From positions 62,001 through 126,000 of the forward strand of contig CAZHQG010000005.1 in NCBI GenBank assembly GCA_964534275.1: DNA of 64,000 nucleotides. Reading direction: 5' to 3'. Under the pieces are notes generated by a model. The model was not told the origin of the DNA. It saw nothing but the letters and a program-made list of their open reading frames with translations, and did no database searches. A program made the position numbers and the translations under genes. Shown in pieces: positions 54,924-63,357 of this stretch. Numbering within the stretch: position 1 is the stretch's first letter; each line of letters starts with the position of its first letter. Origin of the DNA: HRBIN30 sp964534275 (GTDB lineage: Bacteria; Desulfobacterota; Binatia; HRBIN30).

Positions 54924-56111
54924 TCACCGACCAAGTTCCGCCAACGCCCTCGCGATACGGTCCAGCCCTTCCTGTAAGTTCTCGATCGAGTTTGCGTAGG
55001 AGATGCGGATGTGGTCCGGGTAGCCGAAGTCGGTCCCCCCGACTACGGCGACGTGGGTTTTCTCGATCAAGTAGGCCGCGAGTTCGTCGCCGGTTTTGGG
55101 TCCGGACCCTTTTCCCAGGTAAGCGCTTACGTTCGGGAACACATAAAATGCGCCTTGCGGCTTAGGGCAGTGGATCCCCGGAATTGCTTGGAGGCGTTCG
55201 ACGACAAAGTCGCGCCGCTTGCCAAACTCGGCCATCATTCGCGGAACCGAGTCCTGATTACCAGCCAAAGCCTCCGCCGCTGCGGCTTGCGCGATCGAAG
55301 ATGGATTCGACGTCATCTGACCTTGCAGTGTGGTCATCGCACGGATCACTTCTGCCGGACCCGCGGTGTAACCCACTCGCCAGCCAGTCATCGCGTACGT
55401 TTTCGATACCGAGTTGCACAGGATCGTGCGCGGCCGAAGGTCTGGGCGTAAGCGCAAAACCTGCCCGAGCTGGAAATCTCCGTAGACCATTTTCTCGTAG
55501 ACGTCGTCGCTGATGATCCAGCAAGAGTGCTGCGCGATGACGTCTAGCAACGCGGCGAGCTCCTCCGGGGAGTAAGCCACCCCTGCGGGGTTGCTCGGGC
55601 TATTGAGAATGATGGCTTTGGTGCGAGGCGTCAAGGCCGCGTCCAAGTCTTCCGGAGCAAGTTTGAAACTGTTTCCTGCCTTCGGAAAGACAATGCGCGC
55701 CCGCGCTCCAGCGAGCAAGAGCATGTCGGGATAACTGACCCAGTACGGTGCCGGCACGAGCACCTCGTCGCCCTCGTTGAACAACGCTTGAAACAAGACG
55801 AACAAGGCATGCTTACCGCCGCAACTCGCAATCACCTCATTCTTGGCGTACTCGAGGCCATTGTCGCGAGCGAGCTTGGTGACAATGGCCGACTTTAGTT
55901 CGTCTGTTCCGCCAACGGGCGTGTACTTCGTTTGGCCAGCAGCGAGCGCTCTCCGAGCCGCCTCTTTGATATTTTCCGGCGTGTCGAAATCCGGCTCGCC
56001 CGCGCCAAGGTCGATTACCTGGATTCCTTGGCGGCGTAGCGCAGCCGCCTTCTCGGTCACCGCAAGTGTGGCCGATGGCTTGATCCACCGCACGCGTTCG
56101 CTGAGTTGCAT
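54924..56111 (-). CDS. aspC: Class I pyridoxal-phosphate aminotransferase (aspartate aminotransferase type)
   Basis: A 395-residue aminotransferase. The start SERVRWIKPSATLAVTEKA, GAGEPDFDTPENI, the PLP-binding SVSKTYAMTGWRVGY with the Schiff-base Lys, and RISYANSIENLQEGLDRI are characteristic of aspartate aminotransferase of the 1b group, transferring amino groups between aspartate and 2-oxoglutarate. Some 1b enzymes also accept prephenate. It follows the RsmD-CoaD gene by 56 bp. Confidence 0.9.
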   Translation of the reverse strand: MQLSERVRWIKPSATLAVTEKAAALRRQGIQVIDLGAGEPDFDTPENIKEAARRALAAGQTKYTPVGGTDELKSAIVTKLARDNGLEYAKNEVIASCGGKHALFVLFQALFNEGDEVLVPAPYWVSYPDMLLLAGARARIVFPKAGNSFKLAPEDLDAALTPRTKAIILNSPSNPAGVAYSPEELAALLDVIAQHSCWIISDDVYEKMVYGDFQLGQVLRLRPDLRPRTILCNSVSKTYAMTGWRVGYTAGPAEVIRAMTTLQGQMTSNPSSIAQAAAAEALAGNQDSVPRMMAEFGKRRDFVVERLQAIPGIHCPKPQGAFYVFPNVSAYLGKGSGPKTGDELAAYLIEKTHVAVVGGTDFGYPDHIRISYANSIENLQEGLDRIARALAELGR

Positions 56112-56167
56112 GAATGTCTCCCGTCGAGGCTCTAGGCAAATGGCGCCCGTCTAGCGAACAGGAGCGA

Positions 56168-57259
56168 TCAACGCGAGGGGTGCAGTTTCTCCAAGAGCCG
56201 CCGACGCACCACTTCGGGGACTTGCCCGGAAATGTCGCCGCCCAGGGCCGCCACTTCCTTGACCAGCCGCGAGGATGTGTAGGAATGCGCCTCGCTGGTG
56301 GGCAGAAACAGAGTGTGGATATGCGGCTTGAGATGACGATTCATCATCGCCATTTGAAACTCGTACTCGAAGTCCGATACAGCACGAAGGCCGCGGATGA
56401 TCACGCGCGCCCCTACGCGGTCGCAGTAGTCGACCAACAGGCCGCCAAAACTGTCCACGACCACACGCTCGCCAGCATCGGCAAGGGCATCACGGATCAT
56501 CTCGACGCGTTCTTCCGAGGTAAACAGTGCGCCTCCCTTCTTCGCGTCGGTCGTCACGCCCGCAACGGCAACGATCACTTGATCGAAAATCTCCACTGCT
56601 CGGCGGACAATGTCGATGTGGCCGTTCGTGATGGGGTCGAACGACCCGGCATAAACGGCTTTGAGGGGTGGCCGCGTGATTTGGGTCATTGCAGTCTGCG
56701 CCATCGTCTTGCAAAAGAGAGTGACAGCCGTCTTTCCATACCGCCGCGACTGAATCAATTGCAGGTTTGGAAAAGTGCCGCTGGGTGTTTCATCGACGTG
56801 GTGCTCTAACGCCACCCACCCTCCGGCTACCAAGATGGGGGAGGTAGCGAGCTTGGTCAGAAGAGAGGCGGCTTCGCCGCGATTGTACGGAGGGTCGGCG
56901 AGTACGCCATCGAACAATTCACCTTTTTGCTCCAGGCGCCGCAGCGCCACCTGCACACTGCTGCGGAGAACTTTGGCCCGCCGGGTAAATCCGCAGCGCT
57001 CCAGGTTGGTGCGAACAACTTGGGCGGCGGCTCCTTCTTGCTCCACAAACGTGACGGTGGCTGCTCCGCGGCTGAGCGCTTCGATTCCAAGCGCGCCACT
57101 CCCTGCGTAAAGATCCAAAATGCGCGCCCCTCGAATCGAGAAGCGATGCTCGAGCATGTTGAAGAGCGCTCCTTTGACCTTGTCCGCGGTGGGCCGAATG
57201 CTCTGGCCGCGGAGAGTCAAAAGTTTGCGCCCTTTTGCCTCGCCGGCAATGACACGCAT
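56168..57259 (-). CDS. rsmD-coaD: RsmD-CoaD fusion: 16S rRNA m2G966 methyltransferase and phosphopantetheine adenylyltransferase
   Basis: A 363-residue single reading frame. Residues 1-185 are RsmD (MRVIAGEAKGRKLL, RPTADKVKGALFNML, LYAGSGALGIEALSRGA and the catalytic ADPPYNRG), methylating 16S rRNA G966. From about residue 200 the sequence becomes CoaD (KAVYAGSFDPITNGHIDIV with TNGH at 211-214, and SSRLVKEVAALGGDIS), which makes dephospho-CoA. No stop codon separates them. Met186 and Met191 at the junction lack a ribosome binding site, so a true fusion is favoured. rsmD and coaD are neighbours in many bacteria. Confidence 0.88.
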   Translation of the reverse strand: MRVIAGEAKGRKLLTLRGQSIRPTADKVKGALFNMLEHRFSIRGARILDLYAGSGALGIEALSRGAATVTFVEQEGAAAQVVRTNLERCGFTRRAKVLRSSVQVALRRLEQKGELFDGVLADPPYNRGEAASLLTKLATSPILVAGGWVALEHHVDETPSGTFPNLQLIQSRRYGKTAVTLFCKTMAQTAMTQITRPPLKAVYAGSFDPITNGHIDIVRRAVEIFDQVIVAVAGVTTDAKKGGALFTSEERVEMIRDALADAGERVVVDSFGGLLVDYCDRVGARVIIRGLRAVSDFEYEFQMAMMNRHLKPHIHTLFLPTSEAHSYTSSRLVKEVAALGGDISGQVPEVVRRRLLEKLHPSR

Positions 57260-57289
57260 GCAGTTCCCTCGAGCGGAGGGCGGCCGAAT

Positions 57290-58516
57290 TCAGTCTAAAC
57301 TTGCAAGCGCAAATCGGGCTGCAGCGACACCAAAGTCAGCGGCGCGCACGACCGTGTCCATGTCGATGCAGTCAGGGGTATCGGTCACCTGATGATAGTT
57401 GCGCGGCACCCCGTTTTCCTCGAGCGCGATGATCGAGAGCGTCGGGTAGCCAAGCCGTGCCGGCACGTTTCCGTCGGTGCCGGCCAGTAGGTGCACGGGA
57501 GTGACCGGGCCGAATCGGCCACTTGCCGCAAGGCGCCCTGCCACCGCTAGGAGGTCCGGCGGGTAGTACGTGCGGCCAAGCAGCCCTTCGCTCACCACGT
57601 AATGGAGTTCGCCACCGCCCACACATTCGAAGTTCACGAACAAGGTTCGGGTGCGGTCCCAGTGCGGATGCCCCTCGAGCAGTTCCCACATTCCACCACA
57701 TCCACACTCTTCGGCGCCTGTTCCGACGGCGATGAGTTCCGTGTCGGGTGGGAGATCCTTGATCAATTCGTCCGCCGCCAACAGCATGGCGGCTACTGCC
57801 GAAGCGTTGTCATTCGCGCCGGGCGTGGGCCGCGCCAGGACCCATTGCAACCCTAACCCAGTCGCAGTTCCGAGCCCCAAGATGGTTGCCAGGCGAATGA
57901 GTGAAAACAGTGCTCCATGTGCTCCCAACCATTCCGCAGTGACCACCAGAAGTCCTGCGAGCAGCAGAAAGTATGGCAACGCGAGCGGTGGCAAGGGTAC
58001 TCGGTTGGTGTCGGAGCTCGTGCGGTGGTTCCAGCCAGCGAACAAGTTGGCGAGCGCTGGAGCGAATACCAACCCTGCTTCCGTCGTGTCGATGTGAGCG
58101 GAGAGGACCACTCTGTTTTTCGCCTGCGGTGGGCCGTGACGCCCAATCACGTCCACAGAATCAGGAGAGCGGAGAAGTTTCGAAAGTACCGGCCTTCGCC
58201 GCCCAAATTCGCTGAAGAACGACCAAGCGGAGAGCCCTGCGAGAAGGATTCCAACGAAACCGCCCCACAGCACTCCAAGCAACCCGACCGCTGCGTGGAG
58301 CGCCAAAACGAGCCCCGGACGCGGCCCTCCACGGACTGGCACGATTTGCACGTTTTTGGTGCCGAGTTGATGGAGCCAGTCGGACACCATTTCTGCGGCT
58401 TGGCGCTCGTAAAGGGTACCGGAGATGCGATGGGGCATTGCGGCAAGAGCGCGAATCCATTCGAATGCCCGTTGCTTCCGCTCTGCGACTGTGGCTTCGG
58501 TCATGGTCCTGGCCAT
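57290..58516 (-). CDS. M28-family metallopeptidase with internal membrane segments
   Basis: A 408-residue M28 peptidase. Zinc ligands are visible: VVLSAHIDTTEAG (His about 141), PGANDNASAVAAM (Asp about 236), GTGAEECGCGG (Glu pair about 269-270) and NYHQVTDTPD. Two hydrophobic pairs are inserted, the first at about 70-100 and the second at 177-230, the latter between the His and Asp ligands. It is probably membrane-embedded with the active site at a periplasmic or cytoplasmic face. Substrate unknown. It starts at ATG 58516 after GCAGGAAAGG. Confidence 0.8.
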   Translation of the reverse strand: MARTMTEATVAERKQRAFEWIRALAAMPHRISGTLYERQAAEMVSDWLHQLGTKNVQIVPVRGGPRPGLVLALHAAVGLLGVLWGGFVGILLAGLSAWSFFSEFGRRRPVLSKLLRSPDSVDVIGRHGPPQAKNRVVLSAHIDTTEAGLVFAPALANLFAGWNHRTSSDTNRVPLPPLALPYFLLLAGLLVVTAEWLGAHGALFSLIRLATILGLGTATGLGLQWVLARPTPGANDNASAVAAMLLAADELIKDLPPDTELIAVGTGAEECGCGGMWELLEGHPHWDRTRTLFVNFECVGGGELHYVVSEGLLGRTYYPPDLLAVAGRLAASGRFGPVTPVHLLAGTDGNVPARLGYPTLSIIALEENGVPRNYHQVTDTPDCIDMDTVVRAADFGVAAARFALASLD

Positions 58517-58553
58517 CCTTTCCTGCGAGGCGGCGTTCCCCGCGCTTTGGCAC

Positions 58554-59234
58554 TTACTCGAGATCCAAGTCTTCTCGTCCCGCTTGCGCCAAGGCTTCGA
58601 GCGACATCCCGAGCTTTTCTGCCAAACGCACAATTTGCCGTTCTGCGCGCGCTAAGCGGCTTTCGAGGTCTTTGACCCGCTCTTGCAACGCCGCGTATTC
58701 ATCCGAACGTTCGATCGGTTTGTTCCCTGTGGAATAAACGTCAGGAGAGAGCAGTTGGGCGTAACGCTCCGCTCGCGAACCTGGGGCAGGCGGCAGGCGC
58801 TCCACAAGTCCCCGTTCGATCAATGGCTGCAACATTGCGTACAAGGATTCTAGGGACTCGATGGTCACCATGCGGCTCACGTGCACGCGCAATGCGCCTG
58901 GGGTTTGCGGCCCTCGCAACAAGAGTTCGGCCAGCACCGCGAGCGGGCCAGCCTCCAAGCTAAATGCGTCTTTGCCGTTGTGACTAAACTTCTCCACGCG
59001 GCTGTTGGCAGGCCATTGCCGCCTGGCGAGGAACTTGTTCGCGAGGGCGTCGAGCGCTCGGGCAACCTCGACTTCGTCAAGTTCCATCACTGGATCACGA
59101 TTGGTCTTTTGATTCGCGGCGGCGGTCACGGCCGCAAGTGTCAGGGGATAATTGTCGGGTGTGGTGAACGCCTTCTCGATGAGGCAGCCGAACACCCGTG
59201 CCTCCACCTTGTTCAGACGAACCTGGAACTCCAT
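58554..59234 (-). CDS. yceH: DUF480/YceH family protein
   Basis: A 226-residue YceH protein. Start EFQVRLNKVEARVFGCLIEK, FTTPDNYPLTLAAVTAAANQ and LLRGPQTPGALRVH are family features; the fold is two winged-helix domains. A C-terminal coiled coil (LQERVKDLESRLARAERQ) is present. Function is unknown, possibly DNA binding. It precedes the M28 peptidase by 37 bp. Confidence 0.92.
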   Translation of the reverse strand: MEFQVRLNKVEARVFGCLIEKAFTTPDNYPLTLAAVTAAANQKTNRDPVMELDEVEVARALDALANKFLARRQWPANSRVEKFSHNGKDAFSLEAGPLAVLAELLLRGPQTPGALRVHVSRMVTIESLESLYAMLQPLIERGLVERLPPAPGSRAERYAQLLSPDVYSTGNKPIERSDEYAALQERVKDLESRLARAERQIVRLAEKLGMSLEALAQAGREDLDLE

Positions 59235-59324
59235 GGCGCGGCGACGTTAGCAAACGCTCGCGCGATTGTCGCCACAAAGAGGCGGCTACGAAGCGCGGGG
59301 CAATGCCCGCTGCACAGGGTGGAT

Positions 59325-60104
59325 TCATGCCTCGGCTTGTGGCGATGGGGCGCGCTTGGCTGTTCGCCGCGAATCACGAGCCCGCCACACCAGGAAGGCT
59401 CCCGCAGCCATGAGCCCGATACTCCACACCTGGGCGGTGGTGAGACCCCACAGCCAGGCAGGGTTTCGGCGAACGAATTCGATCAAGAAGCGCAGCGCCG
59501 GCCCGAGGACGAGGTACATCCCGACAATCTCTCCAGGCACCGCGCTCCTTCGCATTCTCCAAAGGTACGCGAAGATCACGAGCGACCCGGCCATCTCGTA
59601 CAGTGGAGCGGGGTGCACCCGCTCGGTGGTTGGAACCACCCCGTTTGGGTAGCTCATTCCCCACGGCAAGTCGGTAGGAATGCCATAGTCGCCGTCGCCG
59701 CTCAGCTGGCAGCCAATCCGGCCGATCGCCAGCCCTAAGGCAAGAGCCGGAGCGCACGCGTCCGCCAGGAGAACAAACGGGATCCCGCGGCTGCGTGCGA
59801 ACAACCACACCGCGAAGGTCCCGCCGGCCACACCCCCGTACCAAACCCATCCACTGCCGGAGAGCAAGAACGCGATGGGATCCGCACGGAACAACTCCCA
59901 CGCGGTAGGAATGAGGAACAATCGTGCCCCGGCCCAGCCGCCCACGTAAGCGTAGAGCAAGATGTCGTAGGCCAACTCGTCGCCCCAGCCGCGACGGCGA
60001 GCCTCGGTGCGGACCACGGCGAATCCTGCCACGAAGGCAAGAAACGCCATCACCCAAAAGCTTGGCACCGCAACGCCGCCAATCGTGAACAAAATGGGTC
60101 GCAC
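59325..60104 (-). CDS. lgt: Prolipoprotein diacylglyceryl transferase Lgt
   Basis: A 259-residue polytopic membrane enzyme that attaches diacylglycerol to the lipobox Cys. The signature GRIGCQLSGDGDYGIPTDLP is present, with HPAPLYE and the Arg-rich RFLIEFVRRNPAW. The start is GTG at 60104. This gene is needed for the lipoproteins elsewhere in the window. Confidence 0.93.
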   Translation of the reverse strand: MRPILFTIGGVAVPSFWVMAFLAFVAGFAVVRTEARRRGWGDELAYDILLYAYVGGWAGARLFLIPTAWELFRADPIAFLLSGSGWVWYGGVAGGTFAVWLFARSRGIPFVLLADACAPALALGLAIGRIGCQLSGDGDYGIPTDLPWGMSYPNGVVPTTERVHPAPLYEMAGSLVIFAYLWRMRRSAVPGEIVGMYLVLGPALRFLIEFVRRNPAWLWGLTTAQVWSIGLMAAGAFLVWRARDSRRTAKRAPSPQAEA

Positions 60105-60195
60105 GCAAACCTACCTGGCCAAACTCGCGACAAAACGGCCCGGCGCCAGTGCCACCGAGTTGGCGCGCGCTCGCAGCACCGCGTGCGAGCTGGCT

Positions 60196-60969
60196 TCAAA
60201 AGCCGACAATGTTGTAGCCCGCATCGACGTGCAGGACTTCACCGGTCACACCCGAGGCAAGGTCGCTTGCTAGAAACACGGCTGCCTTCGCAACCTCTTC
60301 TGCAGTGACATTTCGGCGCAGTGGTGCGCGCTCCGCGTGGTGGCGGAGCATCTCCCGAAAGCCGGCAATGCCCGCAGCGGAAAGAGTGCGTATGGGGCCA
60401 GCAGAGAGAGCGTTGACCCGTATTCCGCGCGGCCCCAGTTCAGCAGCAAGGTAGCGTACACAAGCTTCGAGGGCGGCTTTCGCTACGCCCATGACATTGT
60501 AGTTCGGTACCACTTTCTCTGCCCCGAAGTACGTGAGCGTGAGCAGCGAGGCATCGCGTGCGAGCAGCGGAGCAAGGGTCCGGGTAAGATGCACGAACGA
60601 GTACGCGCTGACCTCCAATGCCACGCGGAAGCCTTCTCGAGTCGTGCGGGAAAATTCTTCCTTGAGCTCTTCGCGCGGAGCGAACGCGATCGAGTGCACA
60701 ACGATGTCCACCTGTGGCCAATGTGCTTGGAGTTGCTCGAAGACGCCTTGGACCTGCTCGTCCTGTTGCACGTCGCACGGCAGCACCAGCGATACCCCCA
60801 ACTCCTCTGCCAACGGCCGAACGCGGCGCTCGAATGCTTCTCCCGCGTAGGTCAGGGCTAACTCCGCCCCATGATCGTGAAACGCACGGGCAATCGCCCA
60901 GGCAATGCTGTGGTCGTTTGCCACCCCGAGTACCAACGCCCGTTTGCCAGCTAAAAGGCTTGCTTGCAT
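60196..60969 (-). CDS. fabI: Enoyl-ACP reductase FabI
   Basis: A 257-residue short-chain-dehydrogenase-fold enoyl-ACP reductase, NAD(P)H dependent, last step of fatty-acid elongation. The cofactor start GKRALVLGVANDHSIAWAIA and catalytic Tyr-x6-Lys within PNYNVMGVAKAALE, plus the VNALSAGPIRTLSAAGI segment, define FabI. The start at 60969 is an ATG. Confidence 0.94.
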   Translation of the reverse strand: MQASLLAGKRALVLGVANDHSIAWAIARAFHDHGAELALTYAGEAFERRVRPLAEELGVSLVLPCDVQQDEQVQGVFEQLQAHWPQVDIVVHSIAFAPREELKEEFSRTTREGFRVALEVSAYSFVHLTRTLAPLLARDASLLTLTYFGAEKVVPNYNVMGVAKAALEACVRYLAAELGPRGIRVNALSAGPIRTLSAAGIAGFREMLRHHAERAPLRRNVTAEEVAKAAVFLASDLASGVTGEVLHVDAGYNIVGF

Positions 60970-61033
60970 GGTCCTTGGTGTCGTCGACCGATCCGGAACT
61001 GTGCTTCAGCCGCGCGCACTTCGACGCGCATCT

Positions 61034-61597
61034 TTAGTGAACCCCAGTGCCAAGCTGCAGAGCGTACGGATCGATACCGAGGCTCCGGATGGCTGCCTCC
61101 CACATGACCTCAGCGTCGGTGTGAAAGATCAGGTCCTTCGAAACGTCGGCGGTTAGCCACGCGGAAGCCGCGAGTTCCGACTCGAGTTGGCCTCCCGCCC
61201 AACCAGCATAGCCAACCAAAAACCGGGCCTCGCGCACGCGGTCTTCGTCGCCTCCTTCGAGGATATGGCGCAGTACCCGGGCCGACGCTGATAAGTAGAG
61301 CCCAGGGGCAATGGGCAGGGCGTCGTCTTCGCCTGGATCGAACCCCAAGAGAAGCCAAGCGCGCTGTTGCTCCACTGGACCACCGGTCCACACCCGCAAG
61401 CCCGCGCGGTCCTCTGTGAGCGGCGGGTCGAACTGCACGACACTTGCGACGAGCGTATCGGTCGGCCGATTTACCACGAGCCCCATGGCGCCGTCGCTTT
61501 CATGTCGGCAAAGCAACACCACCGACCGTGCAAAATTCGGGTCGGTCATTTGTGGCATCGCTAACAACAACCCTGGAGCCAAGGAATGTTCCGCCAT
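61034..61597 (-). CDS. yqgE: YqgE/AlgH family protein
   Basis: A 187-residue YqgE family protein. The start MAEHSLAPGLLLAMPQMTDP, RSVVLLCRHESDGAMGLVVN and the FLVGYAGWAGGQLESEL segment are family features. The ATG has GAAGGAAGC upstream; the open frame extends further but those residues are Arg/Ser-rich and not homologous. Biochemical function unknown. Confidence 0.93.
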   Translation of the reverse strand: MAEHSLAPGLLLAMPQMTDPNFARSVVLLCRHESDGAMGLVVNRPTDTLVASVVQFDPPLTEDRAGLRVWTGGPVEQQRAWLLLGFDPGEDDALPIAPGLYLSASARVLRHILEGGDEDRVREARFLVGYAGWAGGQLESELAASAWLTADVSKDLIFHTDAEVMWEAAIRSLGIDPYALQLGTGVH

Positions 61598-61735
61598 GCT
61601 TCCTTCGGTTAACTGATTGCACACGGAATGAAAAGCTGATTTGCGAGATCGCTGGCGCCGCTGTTTCAGCTCGTTCTGGAAGGAGGAGCCCTGCGGGTAG
61701 CGCGTGCGAGCAAAAGTGGTGTACGTGCGCCCTGC

Positions 61736-61765
61736 TTGCCACACCGAGGCCGCCGCGCCTAATAT
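61736..61765 (+). promoter_or_regulatory. Candidate near-leaderless promoter of the DUF4124 gene
   Basis: TTGCCA at 61736-61741 and TAATAT at 61760-61765 with an 18-bp spacer. The start would be a few bases before the ATG at 61775, leaving almost no leader. Confidence 0.4.
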
Positions 61766-61774
61766 GCGTTTGCC

Positions 61775-62347
61775 ATGGCGTGGACTGGCGTGGTCGTTGG
61801 ACTCCTGCTCATTGCGCACACCGCTGGAGCCGAAATTTATGCCTGGCAAGACGAGCATGGCGTGCGCCACTACACGAACTTGCGCGAGGAAATTCCGGCC
61901 GCCTATCGCGACGGCGCGGAAGTCGTGGTGACCGCCGCCTGGACGCCGAAGACTCCAGAAGCAGTTGCCGGTGGCGTGCCCGAGCCGGAGAGCCGCAGAG
62001 AGGCAGAAGTCCGAGTGGTACCGCGTCCGCGCGAGGCCCATGAGGTAGGGCGCACGGTCGCGTGGCCTGCGCCGGTCGTTGCGCAGGGTGGCAACGTGGA
62101 AATTCGAGGGCCCCTGGCTGTGTCCGTGCCTCCCCCGACCGTGTTGTGGCCAGGATGGGGGCCCCACCTGATCACGACGTCGTTCGACCGGGGCCGGACG
62201 CGCCACCTGACGTTGCGGCTGCTTGCGGAAGAGCAGCGGTGGATTTCAGAGCAGGTGGGCTGGCTGCAAGGGGTACCCGCGTGGCCCGTGTTTGCGGGAG
62301 GTCCGCGTCCGCCTTGTGTGGCCTGGCGCACGTGTTCGGTACGTTGA
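61775..62347 (+). CDS. Exported DUF4124 domain protein
   Basis: A 190-residue protein with a signal peptide (MAWTGVVVGLLLIAHTAG, cleavage after GA). DUF4124 follows: EIYAWQDEHGVRHYTNL. The remainder is a Pro/Arg/Glu-rich extension and a second segment (RHLTLRLLAEEQRWIS) with no family. It is probably periplasmic. Confidence 0.75.
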   Translation: MAWTGVVVGLLLIAHTAGAEIYAWQDEHGVRHYTNLREEIPAAYRDGAEVVVTAAWTPKTPEAVAGGVPEPESRREAEVRVVPRPREAHEVGRTVAWPAPVVAQGGNVEIRGPLAVSVPPPTVLWPGWGPHLITTSFDRGRTRHLTLRLLAEEQRWISEQVGWLQGVPAWPVFAGGPRPPCVAWRTCSVR

Positions 62348-62401
62348 GTGGGCGTAACCATCCCAGGGGGCAGAGTCTGTAGTCGAGGAGAAAGGGGAGC
62401 T

Positions 62402-62962
62402 GTGCAACGCATCGGTAAGCTGCTGGATCGGAACGCGAGTGTTGTGGTGTTGATCGACGTTCAGGAATCGTACCGCGGAAAAATTTTCCAAGAGGAACGG
62501 TTCGCCGTGGCCGTCAAGCGCTTGCTGGCTGCGGCGCGGTTGATCGAAGTACCCATCGTGGTGACCGAGCAGTACCCTCGGGGACTTGGCTCGACGTGGC
62601 CCGAACTGAAAGAAGAGTTGCCGGCGAACACCCAAATCATCGCCAAGCGTTGCTTGAGCTGTTGGGGTGCGGCGGGATTTGCCGACGCGCTACGACGATT
62701 GGCCCGCACGCAAGTTCTCGTTTGTGGGCTAGAAACGCACGCCTGCGTGAATCAGACCGTGCACGATTTGTTGGAACGTGGTTTCCAGGTCCACGTTCCG
62801 TTCGACGCAGTGTCTTCTCGGTTCGAACTGGACTACCAAGTCGGATTGCAAAAACTCGTACAACTCGGTGCGCTTCCTTCGAGCAGCGAAATGGCGGCGT
62901 TCGAATGGCTGCGGACGGCAGACGCCCCGGAGTTCAAGCGAGTCCAGCAACTCTTCAAGTAG
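62402..62962 (+). CDS. Isochorismatase-like cysteine hydrolase
   Basis: A 186-residue hydrolase of the isochorismatase/YcaC type. Catalytic Asp is in VVLIDVQESYRG (about residue 19), Lys in IAKRCLSCWG, and the Cys nucleophile in VCGLETHACVNQTV. It hydrolyses amide or vinyl-ether-type bonds; the substrate is unknown. GTG at 62402 follows GGGGAG. It starts 54 bp after the DUF4124 gene. Confidence 0.85.
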   Translation: MQRIGKLLDRNASVVVLIDVQESYRGKIFQEERFAVAVKRLLAAARLIEVPIVVTEQYPRGLGSTWPELKEELPANTQIIAKRCLSCWGAAGFADALRRLARTQVLVCGLETHACVNQTVHDLLERGFQVHVPFDAVSSRFELDYQVGLQKLVQLGALPSSSEMAAFEWLRTADAPEFKRVQQLFK

Positions 62963-63049
62963 CCGCAGTCCGGGCAAACCCAAGAGGTCAGCACGGGGCT
63001 GGGAGGCAGCTTGCATTCTGAAGGCGCGTCGACCATAAGCGGCTGACTT

Positions 63050-63349
63050 ATGAATCGGGCCGCTTCCGCTCCTGAGACAGCCAACGAGCTCTCCACGGTG
63101 CAAGCTCCAGCTCCGCAATCCTCGATCTGGCGCGCCGGCTGGGAACACTGGAAGCAAATCGCGCATGCCGTGGGGGTCGTGCAGACGCGTTTCCTGATGG
63201 TCTTGTTTTACTTCGTGATGGTTCTGCCTCTGGGGTTGCTGATGAGGAGCCGAGAAGATCGACTTCGCTTGCGGCCTCCGGAAGGTTCTCTCTGGGTGCC
63301 CCACGAGGATCACGAACACACGCTGGAACGCGCTCGCCGTCAGTATTGA
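63050..63349 (+). CDS. Small membrane protein, SxtJ-like
   Basis: A 99-residue protein with one main hydrophobic segment (FLMVLFYFVMVLPLGLLM) preceded by WEHWKQIAHAVGVVQTRF. This VVQTRFLM-type arrangement resembles SxtJ-like proteins encoded next to carbamoyltransferase or surface-polysaccharide genes. No catalytic motif. The next gene begins eight bases downstream. Confidence 0.6.
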   Translation: MNRAASAPETANELSTVQAPAPQSSIWRAGWEHWKQIAHAVGVVQTRFLMVLFYFVMVLPLGLLMRSREDRLRLRPPEGSLWVPHEDHEHTLERARRQY

Positions 63350-63357
63350 CACGCGCC

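Noticed and set aside
61598..62206. N-terminal extension of YqgE
   Set aside because: The added residues are Arg/His-rich, not homologous, and overlap the DUF4124 gene; the ATG at 61597 has a good ribosome site.
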